64,000 nucleotides of DNA from Coptis chinensis (GCA_015680905.1 CM027382.1:4960001-5024000); one strand, 5' to 3'. Shown: positions 48,401 through 60,439, counted from the stretch's first letter. Notes: generated from the sequence alone by a model not told the origin. A program made the numbers and translations.

Positions 48401-49518
48401 GTCAACCTCATGCGGATGAACCCTACTTGTTTGAGCTTATCAACCTCATCGCCGACTACTTTTGAAAGCGTAGAGACAATCTTCTAGGTCGCCGCCGAAC
48501 CGGTTTGGCACCGGTGGTTGACGCTTTAGCAGTGGCATGCAACACTAGGGTCTATACCGTGCACATCGATATACCACCAAGCCGAACACATCTTTATTCA
48601 TGGATAGAAAATTTACAAGTTGAGCCTTAAGTGTGGGTCAAGGTTGGCTCCCACATAGACGAGTTTAGGGTCGTCTTCGGTTCCCAGGTTCACTTGCTGC
48701 TTGTCTTGAGTCGGTGCTTGGTCTTGTGCGCTTTGAGCGTTCTCTGGAGGATTACTCTTTGCAGACTCGGTGTTGGTTCACTGGTCGGGCCGGAGTGGCC
48801 GGAGGAACTGACGCCCATCGTAGTCACGCACAAATGTGGTCGGAAATAATGGCCATTGTTGTTGTGACAACAAGAACTCGTAGTTCCCCGCCATTCTTCC
48901 GGGTGGAGGGGAGGTGGTGGTGGTATCTCGACTTTTTGCTTGTTCATGATGCTTTCCGGGGCGACCTCCGTGAGTTGCACCGCGCGGTACCTTTGCTTTG
49001 GTAGTGGTCGAGATCGGGGCGCGAGTGGAAACTCTTGTTGGAGCCCCCATCGCTCGCTTTGGCGCCGCTTAGTTCTCACCTCACCACTAAAATCTTTGGC
49101 CATTGATAGCCGGTAGGCTCGCTTCGACGGAGATGGGAGGTTCCGTGGTCTTGTTTGTCGCGATGATCCGTTACAATGATGGGCCTCGAAATGGGTTGCT
49201 TCGGTTCCATCATTCCCTCTGGGCCGAAAACGGATGACTTGGTGCAACGGGAAGGTACGGCCCGCGATCTGATGTATCCACCGCCGCCCTAGAATGGCGT
49301 TGCCAGACGACTTGGTATCTAGGACGCCGAAGGCGTGTTGAAGCCGACTTTGTCTTCCTGAAACCCACCGAGATGGAGTATGATGTCGCTTATTGGATCG
49401 GCCTCGAGCCGCTTGAATCGAAGAGGGGTGCGATGGGGTCTATGAAGACCGACTTCAGTTCATCTCTTGATCGTGTGGTAGAACAAAATATCACAAGAGC
49501 TACTAGGATCGATCAAAA
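45449..49518 (-). pseudogene. Second Tat element pol
   Basis: From the 5' side on -: protease LIDPSSSCDILFYHTIKR (about 49500); RT with MLGDTMEVYIDDMVVKS (48068 onward) and NPEKCLFEGPSSEKFLGYRV; RNase H phrases near 47600-47400 (FRPYFRAHPIKVLTDLPL); a region with ENRHADSLAYLATRTQT near 46870; integrase material at 46600-45900; and a C-terminus WEGPLHSGTSL…LPRPWNTYLLKQFY near 45660-45510. The order is that of Ty3/gypsy pol. Frame changes every 50-100 codons rule out function. Confidence 0.76.
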
Positions 49519-51100
49519 CTAAACTTGACGGCCCAAATAATCGATTTTGACGTGGACCACGAAAGCGTTATCGCGGAGGCGCAGACTTTGTTGAGGTCGG
49601 CCTCGAGAATGTGATGTCTCCAGTTCTACGCCTTGAACTGCATGGCGCGGGTGCGGCTTGTGAAGAGAAGTTGTACACTTCATGGAGGGCACCGACGCGC
49701 CTTCTTTTTTCGCTAACTTGAGACGGAATCGCCCCAGTGTGGTGATCATGTGGATGGTTCTCATTGCATCGCCTCTTGATGGTTGGCGGCGATCTTGAGG
49801 GACGCTGCTTCTCCGAACGCCCTCGCCGTGAGGGCGGGTTTGAGGCCTCTAACGCCCTTCGGGTGGGGACTCAATAAGCATTCGGGGGCCCATCGGTTTG
49901 TGGCGCAGTCGCCGTCCGGTATATTGGTGTATCGCTTGATGTGCCCAAATTTCACCGACCGGATCCTCCTCGCAAATAATGTTTGAGCCCCCAAAGATAC
50001 GCCGGTCTCGCGGGCAATTGGCGTGAAAAGCGCAAGAGGGTCGGTCCGGGCGACCGTTGGTCGCCTTTATCTCCGGGTCGGTAGAATGCAACAAACGCTT
50101 GATCTTTCTAGTATGTAGCTAGGAGATCCGCGTGAGCACGGCGAATTCCCGATCACTTCTTGGTTTGGGTCCGAAGGTCGCCTTGTTGTTGGTCGCTTCC
50201 TAGAGGATGATGCTACTTTGAACCTCTCCCTCTTCTCGCTTCTTCTTCTTCCCGCTTCTGCTTTTAGCAAAGCCTCTTGTAGCTTGATGTATTTATCCAC
50301 TCGAGCGCGCATTCCGCCAACGCTTCGGGTTGGTCTTTTCAAGAGCGACACCGGTTAGGGGTCGGTGTTGGGCGGGTGCGGCAGCGGTTGTGAAAGCCAT
50401 CATGGCAAAATGATTCCTTGAGGCCGCTTTCCATGTCCAAGAGTTCGTTTTTTGAACCGGCTTTAGGAAGGAGCCGTAGGTTTCTTCCTTGCCTAGAGCG
50501 AAATGGGAAGAGTGAATTGAGATCACCCTTCTTAAGGCCTCATGCGGTAATGATCGCTCGCGAACAGGTCGGGTAAGTCGCTCAAAGCTTCTTATGGAGT
50601 CCGCTCGAGGGAGAAGAACCAATCGAGTGGGCCGCCCTTAAGCTTGCCGAAAGAGCCCGCGATCGGAGATGGTCAACTCTGGCGCTACCGTAGAGTGCAA
50701 GGCTTTGAGCATATCGTGCTATATGCCGCCCTGGGCATGTCGCGACCGCCATACAAAGGGGAACCGTGGGTTGGACAAAATCTGGAGGGGAGACCTTGTG
50801 GAAGTACTTCAAAAAGAATGGAGATGCACGATAGGTTTTCAGATTTTCTCGCGCACTATCCGGGTGGAATCTTTCTTGACCGCATTCTTGTCGAGCCTTT
50901 GGTTTAGCTCGGTGATCCGCTGATCGACGCTGATGACGCCGCCTTCGCTGCCGGTAGTGGGCTCGTGGTCTCAACTTGTGCACGAATGTGACGCTTTGTC
51001 CGAAGTTGGGCAATTTGTTCATTCATTGTTCCTAGCCGGGTCCGCCAAAGTGTGGAATTGAGCTTGAGGGCTTGCCATGCTTCGTGGGCTCGAGAATCTT
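49519..51100 (-). pseudogene. Second Tat element gag
   Basis: Gag phrases are spread over all three - frames: YRASPFFLKY and the PDFVQPTVP region near 50850; VDKYIKLQEALLKAEAGRR near 50290; SPSYILERS and RPDRPSCAFHANCP near 50090-50050. The order and wording match gag of the first element. Frequent small indels prevent a continuous ORF. Confidence 0.7.
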
Positions 51101-51158
51101 TTGTTTTGATTTTTGGCTTCTGATTGTAAAGTGGTTTGGTTTCTCAAGTAATCGAGAC

Positions 51159-51175
51159 CACAGACGGCGCCAATG
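51159..51175 (-). promoter_or_regulatory. Primer-binding site of second Tat element
   Basis: On - it reads TTGGCGCCGTCTGTGG directly after the LTR, the unmutated form of the site at 15359. Confidence 0.78.
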
Positions 51176-51706
51176 TAAAGGTGTGATGTGATATTCCCTT
51201 ACAAACAGTCTCTGGGGGACTGATATGGATGGATGGGTGAGACCGAAGTTCGCTTTTGAGAGCTTAACCGCCTCACGATCTTACTCTGGGTCCTTGGGGT
51301 CAGAGTAGAATCAGGTCTGGCGTAGTTCATAGGAGAGGTATTTATAGAGATCGAGAGTGTATCCTAACCCTCCACGTGTAAAGGATATCACCAACGTGGG
51401 GAGTGGATCATGGGAGCACGTGAGAAATATCTACATAGGTCTGCTGTGATGATGAGGAGTGCCAGTCTGTGCGAGTAGCTTGCGGCCGTGACCAGTGACT
51501 GACAGTTAGGATGAGTGCAAGTACACCTTCAGTCATGATTGCTTATGGATAGGGGGTCTGTGTCATTGCCTGGCGTAGTTCGCATGATGTTGCGATCTGT
51601 CCTGTGGCGCGATGTTGGCTCATGGATGCGACCTGAGACCATAGGTCGGTGTATTAGTTCCACCATGTTAAGCGCGTACTGGATAGAGAATATCACTCCC
51701 CTACAC
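51176..51706 (-). repeat. 5' LTR of second Tat element, 531 bp
   Basis: On + it starts TGTAAAGGTGTGATG and ends CTCCCCTACA. On - that is TGTAGGGGAGTGATATTCTC… to …CCTTTACA, the same end pattern as the first element. A TATTTATAGAG motif near 51340 may be the TATA region. Confidence 0.78.
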
Positions 51707-52225
51707 TCATCATCATGTTTTTAAGTTTGATCCTAGGTTGCTGTGAACAAATTGTATGAGCGCAAATCTCCCATCCCCATATCTTGGTAAATGACAAGCC
51801 AAAGTTGTCCTATTCTTAGATGTCATTGAGTATTTGAGATTGCATTGTGTTATAAGGGAGTTACCAAATGATAAATGAAAAGTGTGGTGCCAATACGTTT
51901 TTATTAGCGTTCTAAGTTTGAATTTGAAACTTTAGTGCATGTACTCTCTTTTTAAAATGATTTTTCATTGGATTATTAAGAGGAATTGAGTTCGAGAACG
52001 AATTTCGCCTCCTTACTATATTACTCGATCTGATACTGTATTAGAACATGGACAAATGTTGTCGAGAGTTATTACAACACCTTTCAATGGCTTTCATTGC
52101 ATAAATTAAGATCGAATTAGCCCAAAAAATTAAGTAAATCCTGATACTATCAAGCATCCAGTTTCAATTAAAACCAATATTTAGATTGAATAATACATAT
52201 TGGGATAAAATAATCCAAGTCCTGC
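51707..52225. other. Gene-free spacer
   Basis: AT-rich spacer between the second Tat element and the glucanase; its right end is probably the glucanase 3' UTR. No repeat or gene seen. Confidence 0.4.
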
Positions 52226-53490
52226 TCAAAACAAGGGATAAACAGGTTGCATGTTGGGATAAAATAAACCAAAATTCTGCTCAACTGCCCCACCATTCTT
52301 CTGGTTCTCATTGAACATGGCGAAAATAAACAAGTCCATACGGACATTTGGCCTTCTTGGAGTACCAGCTTCGGCTACATGCTTCTTGAGGTTGGTGTTG
52401 TAAGTTTGTGCATTGCTTATAGTAGTATAAGGTTCATTACCAGCAGTAGGCCATCCAGTCTCAGATACACCAACAAGAACATCTGCCAAATTGATCTTCT
52501 CTAATGCCGCGTTGAAGGCATCTACAATGGCATCAAACAAGTTATTATAATTCAATGGACCATCTGTAACAATAGGTTGTTGCGATTGGAACAATGCATA
52601 GTCCAAAGAAATTTGGTCTGGATTCGAAGCTAAAGCAAAGTATGGATACACATTGATCATTAGAGGTCTTTGTGTCTGTTGCAAGACTGTTGCAATGTCT
52701 GTCATAGGACCAAGTGCCTCAGCAGAGAACGCACCAGCTGAAGGAGGGAAAGAAGTTCCGAGAACGGTAGCTGGGACCACTGTCGTAACCTCAGCGCCAA
52801 CCTGTCCAATAGCAATAAGAGCATTCGAAATGTGATTCATGGCCATTGCGACATCTTTTGCAAAGGGTCCAGGGATAACTTCATTTCCAATCGTGACATA
52901 ACGAAACGTGACTTCGTCTTTGTATGGAGCAACATTAGTGTTGACCCAAGAATTGGCTGCATCTTGGCTTGATGCTATGCTAGTTATGTCTTCATTCCTC
53001 ATACCAAGTGAGACCAATATATCGGAATTTCTCAGTGCCTCTAGTACTTCTGGTTTTGGTTCAAATAGTCTAATGCTTCCAATATTATTACTTTTAAACA
53101 GGCTTATTACATCCTGTGGGGATGGAAGGTTATCTCCAACCATACCATAGTTAACACCAAGCTGTTGAGCGCCTGGAATATACAGAAGATCAAATTTGCA
53201 ATATTAGATAGACGAAATACATACATTTGGAACAAATATTTCGTAAGCAGAATTCATGCTTTGCAAATCAAATATAATCATAATCAATTATCTTCATTAT
53301 AGCAAACAATGATTTTAGTACTAGAGAGAAATATATTCTTGATAACAATTAGTAGGACGTAAAAAAAACCGTATGTAACAATTGCTGATAGAACTTCAAC
53401 GTTCAATCGAGCTGACTTACTGTTGAAGCAAACTTGATGAGCCAGAAGCAGTAGAGTTACGAGGACCAAAGGACTTGAAATAGACCCCAT
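52226..53490 (-). CDS. Glucan endo-1,3-beta-glucosidase, GH17 (exons 53490-53421 and 53172-52226)
   Basis: A secreted beta-1,3-glucanase that cleaves callose or fungal beta-1,3-glucan, with a (beta/alpha)8-barrel fold typical of GH17. The two exons join across a split Ser codon and give about 338 residues. Residues 1-23 (MGSISSPLVLVTLLLLAHQV…) form a signal peptide. The mature part opens AQQLGVNYGMVGDNLPSP, the usual GH17 start. The proton donor lies in YVTIGNEV (Glu about 121) and the nucleophile in GVSETGWP (Glu about 261), both intact. The protein ends PVYPLF without a C-terminal X8/CBM43 domain or vacuolar extension, so it is a short PR-2-like form. The frame is fully open. An intron after the signal peptide is typical of the family. 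Confidence 0.94.
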
Positions 53491-53621
53491 ATTTCTGTCC
53501 TCTTAGCCGTTTCACTTACCAAAATGTAGGTGCTAAAATAACAAAAAGAAGAACAAGAAAAATTTCAGATCAAATTTCAACAAATAGTGTAATGAATTGA
53601 AGCTTATACCGGTATATACCC

Positions 53622-53629
53622 AATTTATA
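53622..53629 (-). promoter_or_regulatory. TATA box candidate for glucanase gene
   Basis: TATAAATT on - lies about 132 bases upstream of the start codon, consistent with a 5' UTR near 100 bases. Confidence 0.6.
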
Positions 53630-53639
53630 GGCGTTTAAT

Positions 53640-54156
53640 GGTCCATTTATGTTTCTTTAACAGGAAGGTCAGCTACTCGATTAGGGTAACTATGTTGAGA
53701 GTGTTTACGTGGTATAAATGAGGTTCTAATTTGTCTTTTTGGTACAGCTATTTTGGTATCGATTGTTTACGTGGTATATTTAAGACTGCTTCAAATGAAA
53801 TGTACTAATGAGTAATTAATAATATGGTTAATATGCTCCATATGTTTCTAGTATTATTCTTTGTACCTATGCTGTGTGCAACATATGGTGCTATGGTAGT
53901 ATTTTTACTAAGGAATTCCAGGTTTATATAAAGGATATATTCCTGAAATGTTAGAGATTTGGTTTGCCATGTATGGATGGTTGGTGATTTGATATTGCAC
54001 TTAATATGTTATTATCATTATACATTAGAATCTCTGTAATAAGTACTGCATTTGTGTGATATTAAGAAAACCATTTTCCTCTCTCAAAACATCCAAAATC
54101 AAGGGGAGGAAATAAATTGCTCTTATTGAGCTCCCACTTCCCAACTCCCAAGCCTA
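53640..54156. other. Glucanase upstream region, no gene seen
   Basis: Promoter-side intergenic DNA. ATTGTTTACGTGGTATA-like phrases occur twice (about 53701 and 53763). Nothing else stands out. Confidence 0.4.
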
Positions 54157-54524
54157 TCTCTACACTATATTATAGCCGGATCTTTAGGAGGAAAACCGAA
54201 ATGTGTATTTGTAATCTCTCTATTTTATGATTTTAGAACCACCTCCCTTAATTATTCTAATCATCTCCCTCATTTTTAAACAATTTACCAAAAACTCTAT
54301 CACTTTATTGAAATTAGAATTAGCTTCATATTATTTAAAATAATTTAGAAAACTTCATTCACGTCACTCAAATTATATCCAACCCCTCTTAATGTTTTTA
54401 TATTATTTTTTAGATTATAACTAGAATTCAAAAAATCATACTATCAGAGAGAGATGCTAGAGCGACAGGTTTAAAGATTTGAAAAAACACCGATGCGTAG
54501 CATGGTTCGCATACTCGTATCTAG
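54157..54524 (+). mobile_element. Small Helitron, 368 bp
   Basis: Starts TCTCTACACTATATTATAG after a host A and ends CTAG (54521-54524) before a host T. A short hairpin ATGC-GTA-GCAT (54493-54503) lies 17 bases before the end. No coding capacity. Confidence 0.72.
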
Positions 54525-54664
54525 TCTATGAGCCCAAGTTTTGTGGTATCTAAAAGATCACGAGATTTTCCGAAACATTTTAATTTCGCAAGTTTCACAT
54601 ATTCCAAATTATCGGAATTTTGTAAATTTCAAAATTATTGATCAATGCATAATAATAATAACAA

Positions 54665-54827
54665 TGTTATGAAATCCGTGGGCTTATATGGATGCCCACC
54701 ATTGATCTGTGTTTATCCTCATAGTCCTCTATCTGGTATTTATCCTGATAATCTTTTATTTTGGAAAGGAAATTATCTAGTTGTATATAAAGGTAACCTT
54801 TCTCCTCTTTAAACTGACCTCAATGAA
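54665..54827 (+). repeat. Left LTR fragment of second copia element
   Basis: Starts TGTTATGAAAT and matches 59999-60187 to the phrase CTGACCTCAATGAA, then diverges. It has two copies of a 27-bp unit (54709-54762). Confidence 0.78.
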
Positions 54828-55315
54828 AAATTGGACATTTATTTAGGTTAACATTTCTGTTCCCATGTTGTGGTGTTTATCCACCGATCAGTGTTGATGT
54901 GCACGCTCTGTGCGATGCTGATGCTTGACGACTATTTTTGCTGGCTGTTTTAGCATGACAAACACACTACTCACAGACCAAACACATATACTATTATCAT
55001 ACAAGTAGGCATTGTTTGTGGGTTGTATGCCAAGTTAGCTGTGTTGCGATCTTAATGACTTACAAGATATCATGTGTGGCCGGTGTGGGTCTTTTAAAAG
55101 AATGATATAGATAAATAATCTAAGATAGGAAACTATCTAATTAGTGAACTACCCTTGTCTTGGTTAAACTTATGTTATACTATGTCATAATCCAAATGTA
55201 CAGTACCATGTGAGTGATAGCTGTATATAAATAAAGGAGGAAACTCTGTCCAGCCCTATAAATAAGACGGTACGTAGTAGTGCATTTAAGGTGATTATCA
55301 TGTTGGAGAAAAACT

Positions 55316-55977
55316 TGTTGGGGATTATACCAATACCAATCGATTCCCCCACTACACAGATAATTTGTATATGAACTCAATTCATACTCCGGACAAAATC
55401 TAAATATCAACTACAACCTATACTAGCATGCCCAACTCGCTAAATAACTATTAACAACAGATAATAATGTAAAGCAGTAAAAGCAAACCACAACACAAAG
55501 ATTTACCGGTGGTTAAACGATGATGTACTTCCACAAGAGCCAGTTCTTAATAAAGTGGGAAGGAAGATTACAATCTCTCATTTCAGTCTCTCACCTTACT
55601 AGATCACTCTTATCTCTTTACAGGGTTGTATCTCTGTAAATGTTCTCTCTCAATCTTGATAGCTTTCAAGATTGAGTTTCTCTCTCTTTGTTTAGTCTGG
55701 ATTCCAATCCTTCTGACTTGTTAGGTTCTTGTTTTTCCAAAACCTTGATTTTTGGTTTTTATCTCTAAAAACCAAATTTCATTGTTGTGCGAAATAAGCC
55801 CACAAATATTGGGCGCTGCTGGCAGCTTCTTTGAGATGGGTGGAATGTAATCGAAGTCGAAAATTTATGAGTCGGGTCGCGCTTTATGAAGCGCTGGCTT
55901 TGACATTTTCGATGCCGAATTCACTCCGTTTCTCTCCAGCTCTGTTTTCTCTCCTCATGTGAGGGATAACTCCAACA
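55316..55977 (+). mobile_element. Solo LTR-like element, about 660 bp
   Basis: Starts TGTTGGGGATTATACC and ends GGGATAACTCCAACA, giving TG…CA ends with a short inverted TGTTGG/CCAACA. The first ~220 bases are shared, in opposite orientation, with 2455-2674. Flanks AAACT and AACAT are not an exact duplication, so the outer limits are provisional. No coding domain. Confidence 0.62.
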
Positions 55978-56690
55978 AACATGACTACTAACAATTACTT
56001 CAAGCTAATCGAGAAAACATGAAAGCAACTGATTACTTACACTATGAGTAATTGAGTGCGCCTTACACATGTTAGATCAAGATAATCTAGCATACCTTGC
56101 AAGTTGAGTTTGATTTGTGTGAAGTTGTCATCAAGACACTGAAGATTTGTTTCCGATCACTAATCGAAAGGGTGTATTACCTCTGTAAAACTTATATCAA
56201 CTCTTCTGAGAAGGATCGTGTTAGTGGCTCTCGTTTACAGCCTTAGATAATTTTGTAGAGTGGGCGTTTAAGTTCATCTCACATTCTCACCCGTCAATGG
56301 TGACTTCCTGCCCTGTCTATACTTTTGTACAATGTCGTTTATTTAGTTTAATTTTGTTAAAGAAAACATAATGTATAAAAGATTTAGATAAACTTACAAG
56401 TTGAAGAAGCGGAAAGTACAAAATACAAAAGAATATTAGTTTGAGTTAAAATTAGAAAGTATTAGTTATTATTTTGTGATTCTCTAATTACCTTAATTTA
56501 TTTTATTCTATGATTTTCTCTATAAAGTATGGATCATGGAAAACATGATTGAGATGATAACTTATGTCTAGTCGACAGTGCCACAACACACACAATACTG
56601 AAAAACCATAAGTTTTTCTTAGAGTTAGTTTTTAATCTACAAAATGTATCCACCATAGCGGGACCGGTACAAATCTTTGAAGGCTCTATT
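55978..56690. other. No gene seen
   Basis: AT-rich sequence between the solo LTR and the palindrome array; probably decayed element DNA. Confidence 0.35.
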
Positions 56691-56697
56691 TTTTTTA

Positions 56698-57062
56698 GGA
56701 ACCTGAAATTCCAAGAATTAAATTGTTAGGAACCCAAAGTTCCAAAATCTTTTTTTTTTTTTGGAACCTGACATTCCAATATCTAATTTTTAGGAACCAA
56801 AAGTTCTAAGGTCGATTTTTTAGGAACCCGAAGTTCCAAGATCTATTTTTTTAAGAACTTGAAGTTCCAAAGATTCAATTTTTAGGAACATGAAATTCCA
56901 AGATCGTCTGGTTGACTATATCGACTTGGTCAGGTCCAACCCATAAAGACTGGTCCGGTTTTGGCCCATTATAGTGGTAATTTATGTAGGCCCAATTCGT
57001 TTTTATAGCTATTTTGTTTTCAAGAACTTGAAGTTCTAACATAAATAAGGACTTGAAGTTCA
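56698..57062. repeat. Array of 15-bp palindromes, about 31-bp spacing
   Basis: Seven units of GGAAC-N5-GTTCC type stand at about 56698, 56730, 56762, 56793, 56822, 56855 and 56883, for example GGAACCCGAAGTTCC. T-rich spacers separate them. Two further copies occur near 57020 and 57047 after a gap. Each unit is itself an inverted repeat. Confidence 0.8.
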
Positions 57063-57599
57063 GTATTAGGATCCAAATAGCAATGGGCAAGTTTGATGAG
57101 CAAACTTTCATACTTGGAATGATTTATTTAGTTAAGTATATTTTTATTACCAGTTCATGGAATGTTTATAGTTAATATTGTATTCTCTTCATGGAAAGTC
57201 TAGGCCTTGATTGTCGTTAATATTTTGAATTTCATTATTATGAATCTCAAGTGTTATTTTTTTTAATATACTTGTGCTAGTATCAATCTTTACAAATTTA
57301 TTTTGCTTTATGTTAAAATGTATGGATATATAAATGGAGAAAAGTATTATAGATATATGTCCGGTAGACTATACCCATAAATGAGAAAGACATTGTGTAT
57401 CATATCTAACGTTGGGAGCAAGAAGCTCACTTAGACAGTCTGTATTACATAATTGTCAATTTAATGAGACAGTCTTCCCGTCGTTGGGGGAGAAAAGCAA
57501 TGGTTTCTCTAAGAAACAACGTGAAGCAACTTGGATCACGTCCTTTGTCTCATTAAGGATCCAAACAATGAATATGACTATATGAGATAAGGAGAATGA

Positions 57600-59665
57600 T
57601 ACACTTGCAAGTGGTTGCAGAGAAAATGCCTAAGCATTTAATGATATGGTAAAAGTAACCATGAATGTGCCAGCTAGAATTGATGTTCCATTTGGATGGG
57701 GTCCAAACATGGCGGCAAATGAATCTACTATACGCTAAAAGCGTGGTAGACCTATAGGATCCAAAGAGAGTGCTCCTAGGACATGAGAACTAAGGAACCA
57801 TCTTGTCCAAATAATAGCCAGCTAATGGCTGGAGCTCCATAAACAAATAATGAAAATGTGCAAATATCCAAATTCACTGAAATGCCTATATATGGTTGCC
57901 ATGAAGAGGCACAGGTACCTGAAAATGAAGAGATCGATCTCAATATTCCATGCATGTTCAGGTGAATTGTGGGATAGAAAAACACTTGTCATGGATGACA
58001 TATTTAGCTATAGTATAGCTATTGGAACATCAAAGGACAATGATGAAAAATAAATAAACCACGTGTTTTGTCGATAAAAGAAAGATTGGCCAATCTGGAA
58101 TTTGTTATTCAAGCATAATTAAACTCTTTCAATAAATGTGGTGTATTTGGACCTATAGTACAAACCCCAGAAGGTGTTAACCCTGTAGGTTACAAATGGG
58201 TGTTTGTTCGAAAACGAAACGAGAAAAATGAAATTTCTCGATATAAGGCACGTCTTGTGACACAAGGTTTTCTGCAGAAACCTGGGATTGATTATGAAGA
58301 AACATACTCTCCTGTTATGGACCCTACAACTTTCATATATCTAATAAGTTTAGCAGTTTCCGAAAGCTTAGATATGAGACTCATGGATGTAGTGACTGCC
58401 TACTTGTATGGGGACATAGACAAATATATTTACATGAAAATCCCTGAAGGATTTGGTTTGCTTGATGCAAAATCAAGGAGTACGTACTCAATTAAACTAA
58501 GACGTTTATTGTATGGTTTGAAACAATCCGGAAGATTGTGGTACAATCGTCTTAGTGAATATTTGCCTTAGGAAGGGTATGCAAACAATGAAATTTACCC
58601 ATGTGTCTTCATAAAGAAATCCTTAAATGGATTTGCAATACTAGCCGTTTATGTGGATGACATAAATTTGATTGGAACTTCGGAAAAGCTCGAGATAATT
58701 GCTCAATACCTAAAGAAGGAATTTGAGATGAAAGACCTTGGGGAAACAAGACTTTGTCTCGACTTGCAGATCGAGAGAAGTTCTAGTGGTGTATTAGTCC
58801 ACTAGACTAATTACATCGAGAATGTTTTGAAATATTTTCATATGGACAAGGCACATCCATTAAGTACCCCAATGGTTGTCCGGTCACTGAATACAGAGAA
58901 AGACCCATATCGCCCCAAAGAAGAAAATGAAGAAGTATTTGGTCCTGAAGTACCATACTTGAGTGCAATTAGTGCATTTATGTATCTAGCACAATACGTG
59001 CACAAGATCATACATTGCATTTTCTATTAGTTTCTTATCAAGATATAATTGTGCACATACACTTAGACACTGGAATGATGTCAAACACATATTGAGATAT
59101 TTTTATGGAATAACTTGTATGAAACTATTTTATTCTTATGGTTCCACTAATGACTATGATCTAGTTGGTTATGCAGTTTTTGGTTATCTATCTGACCCTC
59201 AGAAGGGTCATTCCCAAACATGTATGTATTTCTTAGTGGTAATGCTGCCATTTGTTGGCATTGCACTAAACAAACTTTAGTGGCAACTTCCTCTAACCAC
59301 TCTGAAATTTTAGCTCTTCATGAAGCTAGTCGTGAATGTGTATGGCTAAGGTTATTAATTTGGCATATTCGTAGTTCTTGTCAATTACCTTCTATAATAG
59401 GTGTTCCCAACATTATTTATGAGGATAATGCAGCTTGTATAGCCCAGATTCAAGAAGGATTTATAAAGGAGGCAGGACAAAACACATTGCGCCAAAATTC
59501 TTTTACACTCATCAACTTCAGAAGAAGAAGCAGATTAAGGTGGAGCAAGTTCGTTCCAGCGACAACCTTGCTTATCTTTTCACTAAATCATTACCGAAGC
59601 ATACATTTCAAAAGTTTGTATATGGGATCGGCATGCGCAGAGTTCACCACCAAGCCATATAAAGA
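57600..59665 (+). pseudogene. Copia pol remnant: integrase tail, RT, RNase H
   Basis: The integrase-RT hinge appears as ARIDVPFGWG then KRGRPIGSKESAPR (57670-57780). RT reads VFVRKRNEKNEISRYKARLV, then QGFLQKPGIDYEETYSPV, VTAYLYGD and RRLLYGLKQSGRLWYNRLS up to a stop at 58571. It resumes with the catalytic AVYVDDINLIGTS (about 58647). RNase H has SHSE-like ATSSNHSEILALHEA and ECVWLRLL, and ends FVYGIGMRRV (about 59640). Several stops and shifts, so dead. Confidence 0.82.
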
Positions 59666-59744
59666 CTTGTCTTTATCAGGGGGAGTAATAGAACAGGGGG
59701 AGCATCCTAAAGAATGTGTCCCAGGACATATGTACTGTATTCTT

Positions 59745-59905
59745 TTCCCTTATCTAGGTTTTATCCCACTGGATTTTCCTAGTAAAGGTTTTAATGAAGC
59801 AGTATAAAGCAAGTCACAATGATTCTGAGTAATGTTGTACTCTTTTTCCCTTCGCTTTGGTTTTTCCCACTGGGTTTTCCTTAGCAAGGTTTTAATGAGG
59901 CAACT
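59745..59905 (+). repeat. Direct repeat in copia 3' region
   Basis: The phrase CCCACTGG-(A/G)TTTTCCT…AAGGTTTTAATGA occurs twice (about 59765 and 59867), roughly 100 bases apart. Such duplicated CACTGGGTTTT phrases are common just before the 3' LTR of plant copia elements. Confidence 0.6.
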
Positions 59906-59986
59906 GTCATTGGATAGTTATAAAGCATCCAGAAGAATGTTACGAAAAAATGCATCCACTATAATTTCCACAAGAATGGTGGACAT

Positions 59987-59996
59987 CGAAGGGGGG
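59987..59996 (+). promoter_or_regulatory. Polypurine tract of copia element
   Basis: GAAGGGGGGA stands two bases before the right LTR start, as expected for the plus-strand primer. Confidence 0.75.
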
Positions 59997-59998
59997 AA

Positions 59999-60187
59999 TG
60001 TTATGAAATATGTGGGCTTATATGGATGCCCACCATTTATCTGTGTTTATCCTGATAGTCATCTATCTGGTGTTTATACTGATAACCCTCTATCTGGTAT
60101 TTATCCTTATAATCCTTTATCTTTGAAAGGAGGTTACTTAGTTGTATACAAAGGTAACCTCCTCCTATTTAGACTGACCTCAATGAA
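59999..60187 (+). repeat. Right LTR of second copia element (visible part)
   Basis: Starts TGTTATGAAATATGTGGGC and matches the left fragment until 60187; its true 3' end probably lies further right but cannot be fixed. It contains three 27-bp tandem units (60043-60123) against two in the left copy. Confidence 0.75.
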
Positions 60188-60439
60188 TAATCTCTCAATG
60201 ATTCAATACATATTAAGTTAGTGTGGTGTTCTCTCCAAATCTTAATAAGTATGTATAAAAGCTACTAATAATTCGGCAAGTCTATTTTTTTTTCGATAAT
60301 GTCCTTGTCTCTATTCTCAAACTCTTGTGTGCAAATAATTGAACTCTTTATTAAATTTTAGTGGTTTTCAAATTTCAATAATAATAAAAAAAAATAATAA
60401 TAAGAATATTTTGTCATTGTTCCAAAAAAAAGGCACATC

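Larger units (their letters stand above)
45354..51706 (-). mobile_element. Second Ty3/gypsy Tat-lineage element, 3'-truncated
   Basis: On -: 5' LTR (51706-51176), PBS, gag, protease, RT, RNase H, integrase. It ends just inside the tandem-repeat zone, with GTAAGCTCCCCGAG near 45357. The PBS region and protein sequence closely match the first Tat element, but the LTRs share only the ends. No antisense ORF region and no 3' LTR remain. Frames break very often. Confidence 0.83.
54665..60187 (+). mobile_element. Ty1/copia element, 5' half lost or replaced
   Basis: Related LTR ends at 54665 and 59999, a + strand RT-RNase H region, and a polypurine tract before the right LTR define it. Gag and most of integrase are absent. 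Their place is taken by the solo LTR-like unit and the palindrome array. The left LTR fragment could instead be an independent copy. Confidence 0.65.
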
